From: Enterococcus wangshanyuanii
GTDB taxonomy: Bacteria > Bacillota > Bacilli > Lactobacillales > Enterococcaceae
Length of the DNA stretch: 64,000 nt
Assembly: GCF_002197645.1 (NCBI RefSeq)
Contig: NZ_CP021874.1
Coordinates: 806,001-870,000 of the forward strand
Reading direction: 5' to 3'
Part shown: piece after piece, positions 17,482 to 26,485 of the stretch
How the letters are laid out: each line of letters opens with the position of its first letter
How positions within the stretch are numbered: the first letter of the stretch is position 1
Program-made: the position numbers and the translations under genes
Notes under the pieces: generated by a model
Told to the model about the DNA's origin: nothing
What the model saw: only the letters and a program-made list of their open reading frames with translations
The model's database searches: none

Positions 17482-17650
17482 ATCGAAAATAAGTCGAAAT
17501 TGCTGTAAAACACAACAAAGGATGAGTTAATGCTTTCTCGTCAAAGACTCATCGCAGATAAACAGTGTTGCACAGTATCTACTTGGTTCTCGGAGCTAAA
17601 CACTTTTGTCTCATCCTCTTGTTCTCTATTTTTCTATACCAAAAAATTGC

Positions 17651-18289
17651 TTACTCCCATTCTTCAAGAAATTCTGTAAGGAAATTTTCTAAAAATTCTT
17701 GTCGCTGCTTTCCTATTGTTTTAGCATATGGCGTATTTAAACGATCGTTCAATAGTAGAATTTTTTCATAAAAATGATTGATGATCGTACTTTCTTCCCG
17801 ATACTCTGATTTATTTTGCAATAGCCTTGGTTTAATAGTCGGATCATAAATTTTATTTCCTTTATGCCCGCCATAATAAATGGTTCGGATAATTCCGATT
17901 GCTCCCATTGCATCCAGCCGATCAGCATCTTGAACGATTTGTCCTTCTATACTTAATTCCTTTGTCGTTCCTTCAAGTTCTTGACTGAATGAAAGATTTT
18001 TGATGATATAAAGAATATGCTCGATCTTCTTGGCGGAAACGTTATTCTTCTGTAAAACATCCACGATCTCTTGATACGCTCTTCCTTGATCTTCAACAAG
18101 CTTTTCGTCTGCAACATCGTGAAGGTATGCTGCAGCTGCTACGACAAACTCATCACACACTTCTGTCTGTGCGATTTTTTGTGCATTACGGACGACACGT
18201 TCTATATGATCCATGCCATGACCGCTTTTATCCTCTTGTAATTTCGCTTGAACAAACGCCTCGATCGCACCTATTGTCTGCTTATCCAT
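17651..18289 (-). CDS. HD-domain phosphohydrolase
   Basis: The product is 212 aa, with an HD metal-dependent phosphohydrolase domain: GHGMDHIERVVRNA supplies the first histidine, AAYLHDVADEK the HD pair, and QDADRLDAMGAIGIIRT a later aspartate. It matches the stand-alone YpgQ/YedJ-type HD proteins. YpgQ-like enzymes have been reported to hydrolyse nucleoside triphosphates, but the substrate here is not known. AGGAGG precedes the ATG. No operon partner is evident. Confidence 0.85.
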   Translation of the reverse strand: MDKQTIGAIEAFVQAKLQEDKSGHGMDHIERVVRNAQKIAQTEVCDEFVVAAAAYLHDVADEKLVEDQGRAYQEIVDVLQKNNVSAKKIEHILYIIKNLSFSQELEGTTKELSIEGQIVQDADRLDAMGAIGIIRTIYYGGHKGNKIYDPTIKPRLLQNKSEYREESTIINHFYEKILLLNDRLNTPYAKTIGKQRQEFLENFLTEFLEEWE

Positions 18290-18310
18290 CTAGTTCCTCC
18301 TAATTGCTCT

Positions 18311-18346
18311 AAAAAAGGCTGAAACAAATGCGATTCATCTCAACCT
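18311..18346 (-). terminator. terminator after the pit-DUF47 operon
   Basis: Read on the minus strand, AGGTTGAGA pairs with TTTCAGCCT (two G-U pairs) and is followed by TTTTTT. Confidence 0.65.
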
Positions 18347-18359
18347 GACATATTTCTCT

Positions 18360-18983
18360 TTAACTATTTTTAATGACCAATCCGCCAATCACATCTACGA
18401 CTGATTCACTCGCATTCAATAAATCTTCTAACTGATCGTAAACATTTTTCCAGCGAATCACTTCGATTGGATTTTCTTCATTCGTAAACAAATCTTTCAT
18501 AGACTCACTGTAAAGTTTATCAGCTTTCCCCTCGATTTCACTGACTTCATCCATCATTGTCCGCAAGGTCTTAGAATTTTTAAACTTTGCAAACTCTTTT
18601 GTCGCCGTTAAAACTCCTGCTGTAGCTTCTAGAGCATACGTAATAAACACCAATGCATTTTCTTTCAGGTCTTTAACCACTAAACTGCTCAATAAATAAG
18701 CAATACTATTGATCGTATCTAACACATCATCCAATCGTTCTGTGATTTCAACAATGTCTTCCCGATCAATTGGTGTAATGAAAGAAACATATAGTTCACT
18801 TAAAATTCGTTTAACGATTTGATCCCCTTCACGCTCTAGTTCGTGGATTTGTACTGCTTCTTTTTCTAAATAATCCAAAGAATAATTGAGGGCGATCATT
18901 TCCAAGATCTCTGCCGCCTGATGAGCATTTTTCGCTAAATGCTCCAACTCTCCAAAATAGTCAAATTGTTTCTTTCTTGCCAT
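18360..18983 (-). CDS. DUF47 family (PhoU-like) phosphate transport accessory protein
   Basis: This 207-aa all-helical cytoplasmic protein carries the DUF47/PhoU-like pattern (AAEILEMIALNY, ELEREGDQIVKRILSELYVSFITPIDREDI, ERLDDVLDTINSIAYLL). It is encoded 64 bp downstream of pit in the same direction, the usual arrangement. DUF47 proteins are thought to modulate the activity of Pit transporters. AGGGAGAG precedes the ATG. Confidence 0.9.
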   Translation of the reverse strand: MARKKQFDYFGELEHLAKNAHQAAEILEMIALNYSLDYLEKEAVQIHELEREGDQIVKRILSELYVSFITPIDREDIVEITERLDDVLDTINSIAYLLSSLVVKDLKENALVFITYALEATAGVLTATKEFAKFKNSKTLRTMMDEVSEIEGKADKLYSESMKDLFTNEENPIEVIRWKNVYDQLEDLLNASESVVDVIGGLVIKNS

Positions 18984-19047
18984 CTTACTCTCTCCCTTAA
19001 CTTAACTCTATCCTTATAAATTTCGTTTTTCTACTTTTTACAGTCTA

Positions 19048-20082
19048 TTAAAATAGGGCTACAAACAACTTAGCCATAACAAAAGCGATCAGACCACAGC
19101 CTGGAAATGTTAAAACCCAAGCAATCAACATTTCTTTTACAATACGCCAATCTACACTTGACACCCGTTTTGAAGCACCTACACCCATGATCGCAGTCGT
19201 TTTTGTATGTGTCGTAGAAACTGGAATACCAGCAATTGAAGCAGCAAATAAGCATACTGCCGTACTTAAATCAGCAGCAAAGCCTTGGTAACGTTCCAGC
19301 TTTACCATATCCATCCCAACGGACTTAATGATTCGCATACCACCGACTGAAGTTCCAACTCCCATCGTTACAGAACATAGAACCATGACCCAAATAGGAA
19401 TAATGAAACCCGATCCAGATTTTTCAGCGAGATTATTATAATACAACCCCAACATAAAAACACCCATAAATTTTTGACCATCTTGAGCACCGTGCAAAAA
19501 AGCATTAGCTCCAGCGCCGAACGCCTGACCATAGGTGAAAACTTTATCTGCTGTTCTTCTGGCAACACCTCTGAAAAGGATTACAATCAACTTCGTTACG
19601 ATAAAACCACCGCCAAATCCCATAACAGTTGAAACGACTAATCCAACCAATACTTTTGTCCATTCAGAGCCGTTAACCGCTCCAATTCCGCCTAAAGCCA
19701 TTGCAGAACCAGTCAACCCAGCAATCAAAGCATGACTTTCACTTGTCGGTATGCCAAAATACCATGCTGCAACCGACCATACGACGATTGAGAACAGAGA
19801 TGCTGCTAAGGCCACCTGAGAAGCATTTCCCTGTGCATCAAAACTGACGATGTTACTGATCGTTTCCGCTACCTGAGCGTTGAAATACGTCATAACTAAC
19901 GCACCTAAAAAATTCATAACTACTGCCATCCAAATCGCTACATTCGGCTTCAACACACGGGTCGAGACAGCGGTTGCAATTGCATTCGGTGCATCTGTCC
20001 AACCATTAACAAAGATAACTCCCATCACTAACGTAACCGTTATCACTAAAGCAATATTCACAATGACACCCCACCATTTCAT
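19048..20082 (-). CDS. pit: inorganic phosphate transporter, Pit family
   Basis: This 344-aa low-affinity phosphate (metal-phosphate):proton symporter has about ten membrane segments. The two Pit repeats are clear: NGWTDAPNAIATAVSTRVLKP near the N-terminus and GIPVSTTHTKTTAIMGVG near the C-terminus, each carrying a duplicated phosphate-binding motif. The start is ambiguous. ATG 20082 has no SD, whereas GTG 20061 (MNIALVITV) has GGTGGGG upstream and may be the true start. It is the first gene of a two-gene operon with its DUF47 partner. Confidence 0.93.
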   Translation of the reverse strand: MKWWGVIVNIALVITVTLVMGVIFVNGWTDAPNAIATAVSTRVLKPNVAIWMAVVMNFLGALVMTYFNAQVAETISNIVSFDAQGNASQVALAASLFSIVVWSVAAWYFGIPTSESHALIAGLTGSAMALGGIGAVNGSEWTKVLVGLVVSTVMGFGGGFIVTKLIVILFRGVARRTADKVFTYGQAFGAGANAFLHGAQDGQKFMGVFMLGLYYNNLAEKSGSGFIIPIWVMVLCSVTMGVGTSVGGMRIIKSVGMDMVKLERYQGFAADLSTAVCLFAASIAGIPVSTTHTKTTAIMGVGASKRVSSVDWRIVKEMLIAWVLTFPGCGLIAFVMAKLFVALF

Positions 20083-20202
20083 TTTTCATCTGTAATAATA
20101 TCATATAATTTGTTAAAAGTATTCATTTTTTCATATAAGTCCTATTTTATTCAAGCAAATACATTAATTTTACTGTTAAGGAAAAAAACTTGTCATCTTT
20201 TA

Positions 20203-20231
20203 TTGCAATGACAGTTTGGATTAGGTATAAT
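20203..20231 (+). promoter_or_regulatory. rpsT promoter
   Basis: TTGCAA (20203-20208), 17-nt spacer, TATAAT (20226-20231). The leader is about 58 nt. Confidence 0.8.
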
Positions 20232-20295
20232 GATTAGTGTTGAATTACATATGGATATTCCTGTGTAAGACCTTATTTTATCGGAGGTGAAAGAA

Positions 20296-20550
20296 ATGCC
20301 AAATATTGAATCTGCAATTAAACGTGTACGTACTAACGCAAACGCGAATGCTCAAAATTCATCTCAAAAGAATTCTATGCGTACAGCAATCAAGAAATTT
20401 GAAGATGCTGTAGCTACAGGTGCTGATAACGCGGATGAGCTATATAAAGAAGCTGCTAGAGCTGTGGACATGGCTGAATCAAAAGGATTGATCCATAAAA
20501 ACAAAGCGAGCCGCGACAAATCTCGTCTAAGCAAAAAATTAGCAAAATAA
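20296..20550 (+). CDS. rpsT: 30S ribosomal protein S20
   Basis: The 84-aa basic helical protein binds 16S rRNA in the small subunit. It has the S20 pattern [35 protein letters not shown] and the C-terminal [27 protein letters not shown] precedes ATG 20296; the upstream ATG in frame (20287) overlaps the SD. It is a single-gene unit with a strong promoter and terminator, lying opposite the holA/com block as in many Bacillota. Confidence 0.98.
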   Translation: MPNIESAIKRVRTNANANAQNSSQKNSMRTAIKKFEDAVATGADNADELYKEAARAVDMAESKGLIHKNKASRDKSRLSKKLAK

Positions 20551-20560
20551 TGAATTTGCA

Positions 20561-20590
20561 GAAGCTGACCTTACGGCAGCTTCTTTTTTG
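20561..20590 (+). terminator. rpsT terminator
   Basis: GAAGCTG (20561-20567) pairs with CAGCTTC (20577-20583) and is followed by TTTTTTG. Confidence 0.9.
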
Positions 20591-20595
20591 TACAA

Positions 20596-20640
20596 AAAAA
20601 TGGGTATGATCCAAAACGAAGAAACGTTTTAAATCATACC
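20596..20640 (-). terminator. terminator of the SnoaL-like gene
   Basis: GGTATGAT (20603-20610) pairs with ATCATACC (20633-20640), with an inner AAAACG/CGTTTT stem. On the minus strand seven U residues follow. This leaves about 110 nt of 3' untranslated sequence after the gene. Confidence 0.75.
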
Positions 20641-20749
20641 TGATATCTCTACTATTTGTACCAAAGAAAACTTTTAGCCTCAAATCGTAGCTTCTCATAA
20701 AAACGACATACCTTTTCTTATTCTTCGAAAGTCGAAGCAAGTAATTCAG

Positions 20750-21133
20750 CTATTTTTGAAGCTCAAGTCCTTTTCGATCGATTTGAATCCAATATTCAGA
20801 GATTTTTTCAGACTCAACCAAATAAACGGCACTGGCGATCTGGATAACCTGTTTACCATCAGAAGTTGTTCCTACTTGTTTCCAACGAATATACACTCTA
20901 TTTCCATCTGCTAATAATTCTTGAATTTCCAATTGGAACTGCCCATAAATGTCCTGCATTTCCTTTACATGTTCAATGTAATCTTGTGGAGAACGCTCGA
21001 TTATATATTCATCCTCAGACTGAACTTGATGGGCAATCACGTACTCGTGCATATACTTATGAGCGGTTTCAAGGTTATTCCCTGAGCGGACATTTCTAAA
21101 AAAATCTTCCACGATCTCTTTTGGCTTTTTCAT
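20750..21133 (-). CDS. SnoaL-like (NTF2-fold) protein
   Basis: This 127-aa protein has an NTF2/SnoaL-like alpha+beta cone fold: a first helix (IVEDFFRNVRSGN), DYIEHVKEMQDIYGQFQLEIQELLADGNRVYIRWKQVG and a terminal strand (SEYWIQIDRKGLELQ). Such proteins include ester cyclases and many of unknown function; no catalytic residues can be assigned. ATG 21133 (MKKPKEIV) has GGAAGG 10 nt upstream; an ATG at 21154 is an alternative. It starts 23 nt after holA and is probably transcribed with it. Confidence 0.75.
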   Translation of the reverse strand: MKKPKEIVEDFFRNVRSGNNLETAHKYMHEYVIAHQVQSEDEYIIERSPQDYIEHVKEMQDIYGQFQLEIQELLADGNRVYIRWKQVGTTSDGKQVIQIASAVYLVESEKISEYWIQIDRKGLELQK

Positions 21134-21156
21134 GAAATCCACGCCTTCCTTCATTC

Positions 21157-22188
21157 TTACCTTACACCTTGAGCAGATAATTTCAAGATAAACAATTCAA
21201 AAAGTAGCTCTTTATCCATCTTGCCGGTTTTCATTTTAACATCATTTTCAACAAGCTCATCATATATTTCTTCCAGACGTTCCAACTCAAACCGCCTCAC
21301 TTGCTGCAGTGCTAATTTGACACGATAAGGATGAATTTTTAGTGTATCTGCAATATTGGCTTGTTGATATCCAAGCTTTGCTAGTATTTTTGTTTGTAAA
21401 AATAAACGGATTTGGTTCAATAAAATCGCATTCAGCTTGATCGTTTCCTCCCCTTGAAGTAAAAGATCTTCATAGAGCTGTATTGCCTTTTCTCCATTGC
21501 CTGATAGGACTTCATTCGTTAAATCGAACACATTGTGCTCCAAGGATTTCGGCACTAATTCTTTTACTGCATGAAGAGAAATAACTTTATCTTCTGAAGA
21601 AAAAAGAAATAACTTTTGCAGTTCACCCATTACTTTAGACAAATTCAAGTCTGTCAATTGCAATAATAGATCAAAAGCCTCGGGGCGAATATCATACCCT
21701 TCGCTTTGAATGGTTTGCTCGATATAATGACGTACTTCACGTTCGCCCATCGGATTGACATCGATGACGGCTGCTTGTTTCTTCAATGATTTAGTGATTT
21801 TTTTTCGTTCATCCAATTTTTCAACACTTGCATTAAATACCAGAATAGTCGTAGGCGACGGTTCTTCAAGATAGTTCAATAAACTATCGATATCATGATC
21901 AAGACCCGTTGTTTTTCTTTCAGCTGTTAAAAAATAAGGGTTTTCTATAAATACTAAACGATAGTCACCAAAAAATGGAATTGTTTCAGCTTCTTCGATC
22001 GCGGTTGATAAAGGAACCTCTTCCATATCAAAGGAAGAATAATTAAATTGATCATCTTCTGTTTTAATCAATTGATTCATTAATTCTGTTTTAAATAGCT
22101 CGCTTAAGTATCCTTCTGTTCCCTGAACTAGATAAACAGAAGCAAACTGTTGTTGGCGAACCTGCTGCAATGCTGCTTGTAAGTTCAT
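21157..22188 (-). CDS. holA: DNA polymerase III, delta subunit
   Basis: The 343-aa product opens the clamp loader's grip on the beta clamp. It shows the HolA pattern: VYLVQGTEGYLSELFKTELMNQ, VFIENPYFLTAERK, LVFNASVEKLDERKKITK and the C-terminal domain QIRLFLQTKILAKLGYQQANIADTLKIHPYRVKLALQQ. ATG 22188 (MNLQAAL) is chosen because GAGGGGAA precedes it. It follows comEC, as in B. subtilis (yqeN after comEC). Confidence 0.95.
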   Translation of the reverse strand: MNLQAALQQVRQQQFASVYLVQGTEGYLSELFKTELMNQLIKTEDDQFNYSSFDMEEVPLSTAIEEAETIPFFGDYRLVFIENPYFLTAERKTTGLDHDIDSLLNYLEEPSPTTILVFNASVEKLDERKKITKSLKKQAAVIDVNPMGEREVRHYIEQTIQSEGYDIRPEAFDLLLQLTDLNLSKVMGELQKLFLFSSEDKVISLHAVKELVPKSLEHNVFDLTNEVLSGNGEKAIQLYEDLLLQGEETIKLNAILLNQIRLFLQTKILAKLGYQQANIADTLKIHPYRVKLALQQVRRFELERLEEIYDELVENDVKMKTGKMDKELLFELFILKLSAQGVR

Positions 22189-22258
22189 AATTCCCCTCAT
22201 TTCTCTTATCCATCCTATCACGACAATTCATGAAATGCTAGTCTTGTTTGATCATCGT

Positions 22259-24577
22259 TTATACGGGAGACATTTTTGACCAAGGTGTCCACTCATAGTA
22301 TGCCATACCTTCTTGATCTGTTTGTAAGATCGTTACATTTTTCTTCTGTAGCGTTTCTTTGGTTTCATCATGAGGATGTTTGAAACGATTATTGCGTCCA
22401 CATGAAATGATTGCTTCAATAGGAGAGGTTTGTTTGATAAATGTATCATCCGTCGATGTTTTACTCCCGTGATGCCCAACTTTTAAAACATCTATTTTTA
22501 AATTAGGATAGTTTGTAAGCAACTGCCGCTCACCTTCCTTTTCCAAATCTCCAGTAAATAGAAATCGTCGGTCAGCTATTTTTGAATAAACGACCAATGA
22601 ATCTTGGTTTTCTCCATTTCCTTTCGTCATTGGTGCTAAAACGTTTAGAGATATTGAACTTCCGATCTTCTGACCCGCTAAAATAGGATAACATTTAACA
22701 CCTGCCCGCTTTAAAGTGTTCAGCATGTTTTGAAACAGTCGCTTGCTTTCAGTACCTGTTGGATAATACAGCGCTCGAATCGGTATTTTTTTATGAATTT
22801 CTAAAAGATCCCCGCAATGATCCAAATCACCATGGCTGATCAACACCTTATCTAAATACTTTACCCCTTTACTTTTTAAAAACGGAATGACTGAGTAATC
22901 AGCGTTGGACTTTTGTTTGCTTTTTATGGCCCATTTCTCTTTTTCAAACAGCATTTTACCGCCTGTATCAATTAAAATATTTTCTTGATGAAAAGGGGTT
23001 TGAACAAAGATACTATCTCCCTGACCAACATCAATAAAAGCGACCATCCCCTTAGGAGAAATATATTTACTTTGAAGTAATAATAACAACATGACACCAG
23101 ACAAACATGCTTTCTTTTTCTCTATAAGTAGACGGTCCAGCAAAATTCCCACTGAAAAAATGATCGCCATCAATAGCCAAAGTGAAAAGTGACCTGTAAT
23201 AATCGTAAATGTACTGGTGTGGCTGAGCCACTCAAAAACTTTTTGCTGTAAAAGAAAATAGTATTCTAATCCAAAAATCCAAAAATCAAACCGAATCAAA
23301 AAAGAACTAATAAAACTAATCGTCAGCACAGGTAGAATCCCATATTCAAAGATCGGCAGTAACACAAACGTAAACACACTACCCGTCAGTTGCCATTCAA
23401 AAAACGAATGTCCTAATAACGGAATGATCGCAATATTCAAAAGAAATGAAAAACAATAACTTTTCAGCCAGTTATGATTGATCTGCTCAACGATCGGCTG
23501 TACAAAAAGAATCAGAAAAGACAAGCCATAACTTAATTGACCACCGATCGTGAACAATAAGTACGGACGAAAGATCAATCCCGCCATCAACGTCAAACTC
23601 CAACAGTCTAATCCTGATAATTTCCAGCGAAAACGCTGGTCTGCTAAAACAATGGAACTTTGAATCAATGCACGTACTACACTGACAGAAAACCCAGTAA
23701 GACCTGCATAAATCAATGCAAAGAAAAGCTGTAACCAAAATAATTTTTCTACAGTAAGTCCAATTCTTAAAAATAGATACCTAAAGCTACCGATAAAAAA
23801 AGTGACATGCATACCTGATAGACTGAACAAATGAAGAATTCCTAAATTTGCCAAAACATCCTCTTTTTGAGAAAAATCACTAGATCGATAGCCAAACAAT
23901 AATGTTTTTAAGTGAAGAGCCGTTTCTTTCATGAACGTCTCCGAACAATAGTCAATCGCTTTTTTTCTAGTACTACTGATCCATGTCCTGAAATCATTCC
24001 ATTGGATCTTTTGTTCTGAAACACTCTGAAGACTATTGATCGTCAACGTTTGGTAAATGCCTTTTGTTTTCAAATATTTCTGATAGTCAAAACCATGCAA
24101 ATTTGTTTGAGCTATAGGCGTTTGGATTATTGCTGTAATACGCATCTTTAATGGCTGCGTATACTTCATCCATCTTTCTTTCTCTTGTTTAGAGGAGAAT
24201 TGATAAAAAGCAACGATTTTTCTTGCCATCTTTTTAGAATGAAATTGTCCTTCTAATTGAAGACGATCTCCATCGATGTTCATTTTATCAGGTAAAACTG
24301 TAAATATGCCGGACAATTCCGTTTCTTCTGCAAATCTAAGCTGTTTTTCATCATTTCGGACCCAAGAACAAGGGAGGATCATAATAACAGCACACGTAAA
24401 ACTAACACAGATGAGCATCCATTTTCTAGTTGCAGTAATACGCCAACATAAATACAGATAAAACAAACCTGACGGCCAGTCAAATTCTATAAAGAGAAAT
24501 ACAGATCCTATCATTAAAAGTACTGGAAATATCCAGTAACTATTGATCTGTTTGAGGTGCTTCGTCCATTGAAGCAA
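22259..24577 (-). CDS. comEC: competence DNA channel ComEC/Rec2
   Basis: The 772-aa membrane protein forms the transport channel for single-stranded DNA during transformation. An N-terminal hydrophobic pair is followed by an OB-like extracellular domain. The Competence domain has LGILHLFSLSGMHVTFFIG and several membrane segments. The C-terminal metallo-beta-lactamase domain has DVGQGDSIFVQ, SHGDLDHCGD and VGHHGSKTSTD. The start is TTG 24577, 6 nt after AGGAG, and overlaps comEB by 38 nt. The gene is intact, so the DNA-uptake channel may be functional. Confidence 0.95.
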   Translation of the reverse strand: MLQWTKHLKQINSYWIFPVLLMIGSVFLFIEFDWPSGLFYLYLCWRITATRKWMLICVSFTCAVIMILPCSWVRNDEKQLRFAEETELSGIFTVLPDKMNIDGDRLQLEGQFHSKKMARKIVAFYQFSSKQEKERWMKYTQPLKMRITAIIQTPIAQTNLHGFDYQKYLKTKGIYQTLTINSLQSVSEQKIQWNDFRTWISSTRKKAIDYCSETFMKETALHLKTLLFGYRSSDFSQKEDVLANLGILHLFSLSGMHVTFFIGSFRYLFLRIGLTVEKLFWLQLFFALIYAGLTGFSVSVVRALIQSSIVLADQRFRWKLSGLDCWSLTLMAGLIFRPYLLFTIGGQLSYGLSFLILFVQPIVEQINHNWLKSYCFSFLLNIAIIPLLGHSFFEWQLTGSVFTFVLLPIFEYGILPVLTISFISSFLIRFDFWIFGLEYYFLLQQKVFEWLSHTSTFTIITGHFSLWLLMAIIFSVGILLDRLLIEKKKACLSGVMLLLLLQSKYISPKGMVAFIDVGQGDSIFVQTPFHQENILIDTGGKMLFEKEKWAIKSKQKSNADYSVIPFLKSKGVKYLDKVLISHGDLDHCGDLLEIHKKIPIRALYYPTGTESKRLFQNMLNTLKRAGVKCYPILAGQKIGSSISLNVLAPMTKGNGENQDSLVVYSKIADRRFLFTGDLEKEGERQLLTNYPNLKIDVLKVGHHGSKTSTDDTFIKQTSPIEAIISCGRNNRFKHPHDETKETLQKKNVTILQTDQEGMAYYEWTPWSKMSPV

Positions 24578-25046
24578 GCTCTTCTCCTAATTGTAATTCA
24601 GCAAAATATTTCTTTGAAAGAGTGACTTGATCCACACTTGCACCAACCTGTTTGATCAAATCTAGTGCGTAAGGATCATTACGGTAATCTTTTAAATAAT
24701 GAATCTTTTTGATTCCTGCTTGTAGAATCATTTTCGTACATTGCAGACATGGAAAATGGGTCACGTAAATCTCTGCCCCTTCTGTAGGAATACCAAATTT
24801 TGCACATTGCAAAATAGCATTCATCTCTGCGTGTATCGTCCGGACACAGTGTCCATCTACAATGTAACAACCATCGTCTATACAGTGGACATCTCCACTA
24901 ACAGAGCCGTTATAGCCTCCGGCAATAATTCGTTTGTCTCTGACAATCGTCGCACCGACTTCTAATCGAGTGCATGTACTTCTTAAAGATAATAATACGC
25001 TTTGCGCCATAAAATATTGGTCCCAGGGAATCCGTTCTAATGTCAT
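24540..25046 (-). CDS. comEB: dCMP deaminase family protein, ComEB
   Basis: The 168-aa zinc-dependent deaminase has IHAEMNAI (H72, E74) and PCLQC (C100, C103), the complete metal and catalytic set of dCMP/deoxycytidylate deaminases. It may convert dCMP to dUMP. In B. subtilis ComEB lies in the comE operon but has been reported as dispensable for transformation. ATG 25046 (MTLERIPWDQYFMAQ) follows AAGGAG; upstream in-frame starts are less likely. Confidence 0.93.
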   Translation of the reverse strand: MTLERIPWDQYFMAQSVLLSLRSTCTRLEVGATIVRDKRIIAGGYNGSVSGDVHCIDDGCYIVDGHCVRTIHAEMNAILQCAKFGIPTEGAEIYVTHFPCLQCTKMILQAGIKKIHYLKDYRNDPYALDLIKQVGASVDQVTLSKKYFAELQLGEELASMDEAPQTDQ

Positions 25047-25216
25047 TTTCATGCTCCTTCTTTTTACGCTACTGTCCATCTCATTTTCAAAATAATTTGC
25101 TGTTGCTTAAAAATAATAGGCTAATACAAATAGTAAATTATAGAAAAACTCCCGTCAAGAATCTAATTGATATATTCCAAAAATACTTCTTATAACAACA
25201 TGCTTTTACTTAAGTC

Positions 25217-25834
25217 CTATATAGTAATCGTATCTTTTAACCGTTCAAACGTTTTTTCACCAAATCCGGAAATATTCTTTATCTCCTCTATTGATTTGAA
25301 GCCACCCTGTTCTTCGCGATAACGAATAATTTCCTGTGCTTTTTTTAGCCCAATACCTGAAAGTGTTTGAAGCTCGGTCTCATCTGCTTGATTGAGATTG
25401 ACCTTTGACGCTCCATTAGCGTTTTCTTCACCGACCATTTCTTGTTTAAAAAGCGGCTCTTCTCCTTCGATCGGTACATAGATCACCATTTGATCAGTAA
25501 TCTGTTCAGCAAAATTGACTTGCTTAGTATCTGCCCCTTCCTTGAATCCTCCAGCCAACATGATCGCGTCCCAAACTCTCATATTCATTTTCACTTCATA
25601 CATTCCTGGTTGCTTGACTGCCCCCTTTATATCGACGTACAGCTGCCTTGGATCATGTGCTGATTCAGATGTCAGTATTTGTTCAGTTGAAGAAGTAACT
25701 GCTTGAAATGCTTCATCTATTGGATCACTAGGCTTTTTCATGAAAATTAGAATGACACTACAACATAAAAGAACACACACACCTCCCCCAACCAAGTAAT
25801 ATTTGTATTTACTGATGATCTCAGAATAATCCAT
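25217..25834 (-). CDS. comEA: competence DNA receptor ComEA
   Basis: The 205-aa protein has one N-terminal membrane anchor (about residues 12-32), an SLBB-type domain (VDIKGAVKQPGMYEVKMNMRV) and a C-terminal double helix-hairpin-helix domain (VNLNQADETELQTLSGIGLKKAQEII, then ISGFGEKTFERLK) that binds incoming double-stranded DNA at the surface. GGAGGG precedes the ATG. It is separated by 170 bp from comEB; that gap shows nothing else I can name. Confidence 0.93.
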   Translation of the reverse strand: MDYSEIISKYKYYLVGGGVCVLLCCSVILIFMKKPSDPIDEAFQAVTSSTEQILTSESAHDPRQLYVDIKGAVKQPGMYEVKMNMRVWDAIMLAGGFKEGADTKQVNFAEQITDQMVIYVPIEGEEPLFKQEMVGEENANGASKVNLNQADETELQTLSGIGLKKAQEIIRYREEQGGFKSIEEIKNISGFGEKTFERLKDTITI

Positions 25835-25932
25835 TCTTTTCCCTCCTTAATCATAAAATACGCATTATTTTTCATTTTCATGATAGAAAAACAAACAGTC
25901 CATCGTATAATAGAATAAGAAGGTGATAAAAA

Positions 25933-26451
25933 GTGGAAAAAGACATTATTACACTATTGATTGAGAGGAATTTTTTAGGGTTGGAAAAGTTCATCGATGT
26001 ATTTGGAACCGATATCATAAAATGTATTCGTTCGATTTTGAATCATCCGAAAGAAAGAATCTATCATAAAGAAACAGAAAATGAAGTTTTCTATCGTATT
26101 TGGCAGAAGATCGCTACTTACGATGCGCAAAAGAGCAGTTTAAAAACTTGGACAATGACGATCACCCGAAATATTTGCTTAGATAAAAAGCGTCAAATCA
26201 TCCGTGAACAACAGATGATTCCAACCGAACAATTACCAGAGACGTTGTTAGAAGAAGATTATTTTGAAAAAGAACAGTTCTTAGATTTATTACAATCACT
26301 GAACAATGAAGATCAATTGATCTTCTTAAGATATTACTATTATCAAGACTCACCTAAAGATATCGCCAAAGATCTAACTATGGATACCGCTCAGATCTAC
26401 AATCGATTATCTCGCGGGAGACAAAAACTTAAACAAGCAATCAAACGATAA
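25933..26451 (+). CDS. ECF-type RNA polymerase sigma factor
   Basis: The 172-aa sigma-70-family protein has region 2 (about residues 15-85, with ETENEVFYRIWQKIATYDAQ and LKTWTMTITRNICLDKKR) and region 4 (about 118-170, with LNNEDQLIFLRYYYYQDSPKDIAKDLTM and YNRLSRGRQKLK). There is no region 1 or 3, so it belongs to the ECF class. The start is GTG 25933, with AAGGTGAT upstream. It is followed after 34 bp by a PH-like membrane protein, which may be its regulator or target. It lies divergent from comEA, but it does not resemble ComX. Confidence 0.85.
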   Translation: MEKDIITLLIERNFLGLEKFIDVFGTDIIKCIRSILNHPKERIYHKETENEVFYRIWQKIATYDAQKSSLKTWTMTITRNICLDKKRQIIREQQMIPTEQLPETLLEEDYFEKEQFLDLLQSLNNEDQLIFLRYYYYQDSPKDIAKDLTMDTAQIYNRLSRGRQKLKQAIKR

Positions 26452-26485
26452 ATAAACAAACTAAATATACCAGGAGGAAATCATC

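Noticed and set aside
20456..20740. 94-codon minus-strand frame opposite the end of rpsT
   Set aside because: It runs through the rpsT coding region and across two terminators, has no SD and shows no family pattern.
25933..26451. ComX/SigX competence sigma factor
   Set aside because: It lies next to comEA, but regions 2 and 4 read as a general ECF sigma and lack the ComX pattern. The neighbourhood alone is not enough.
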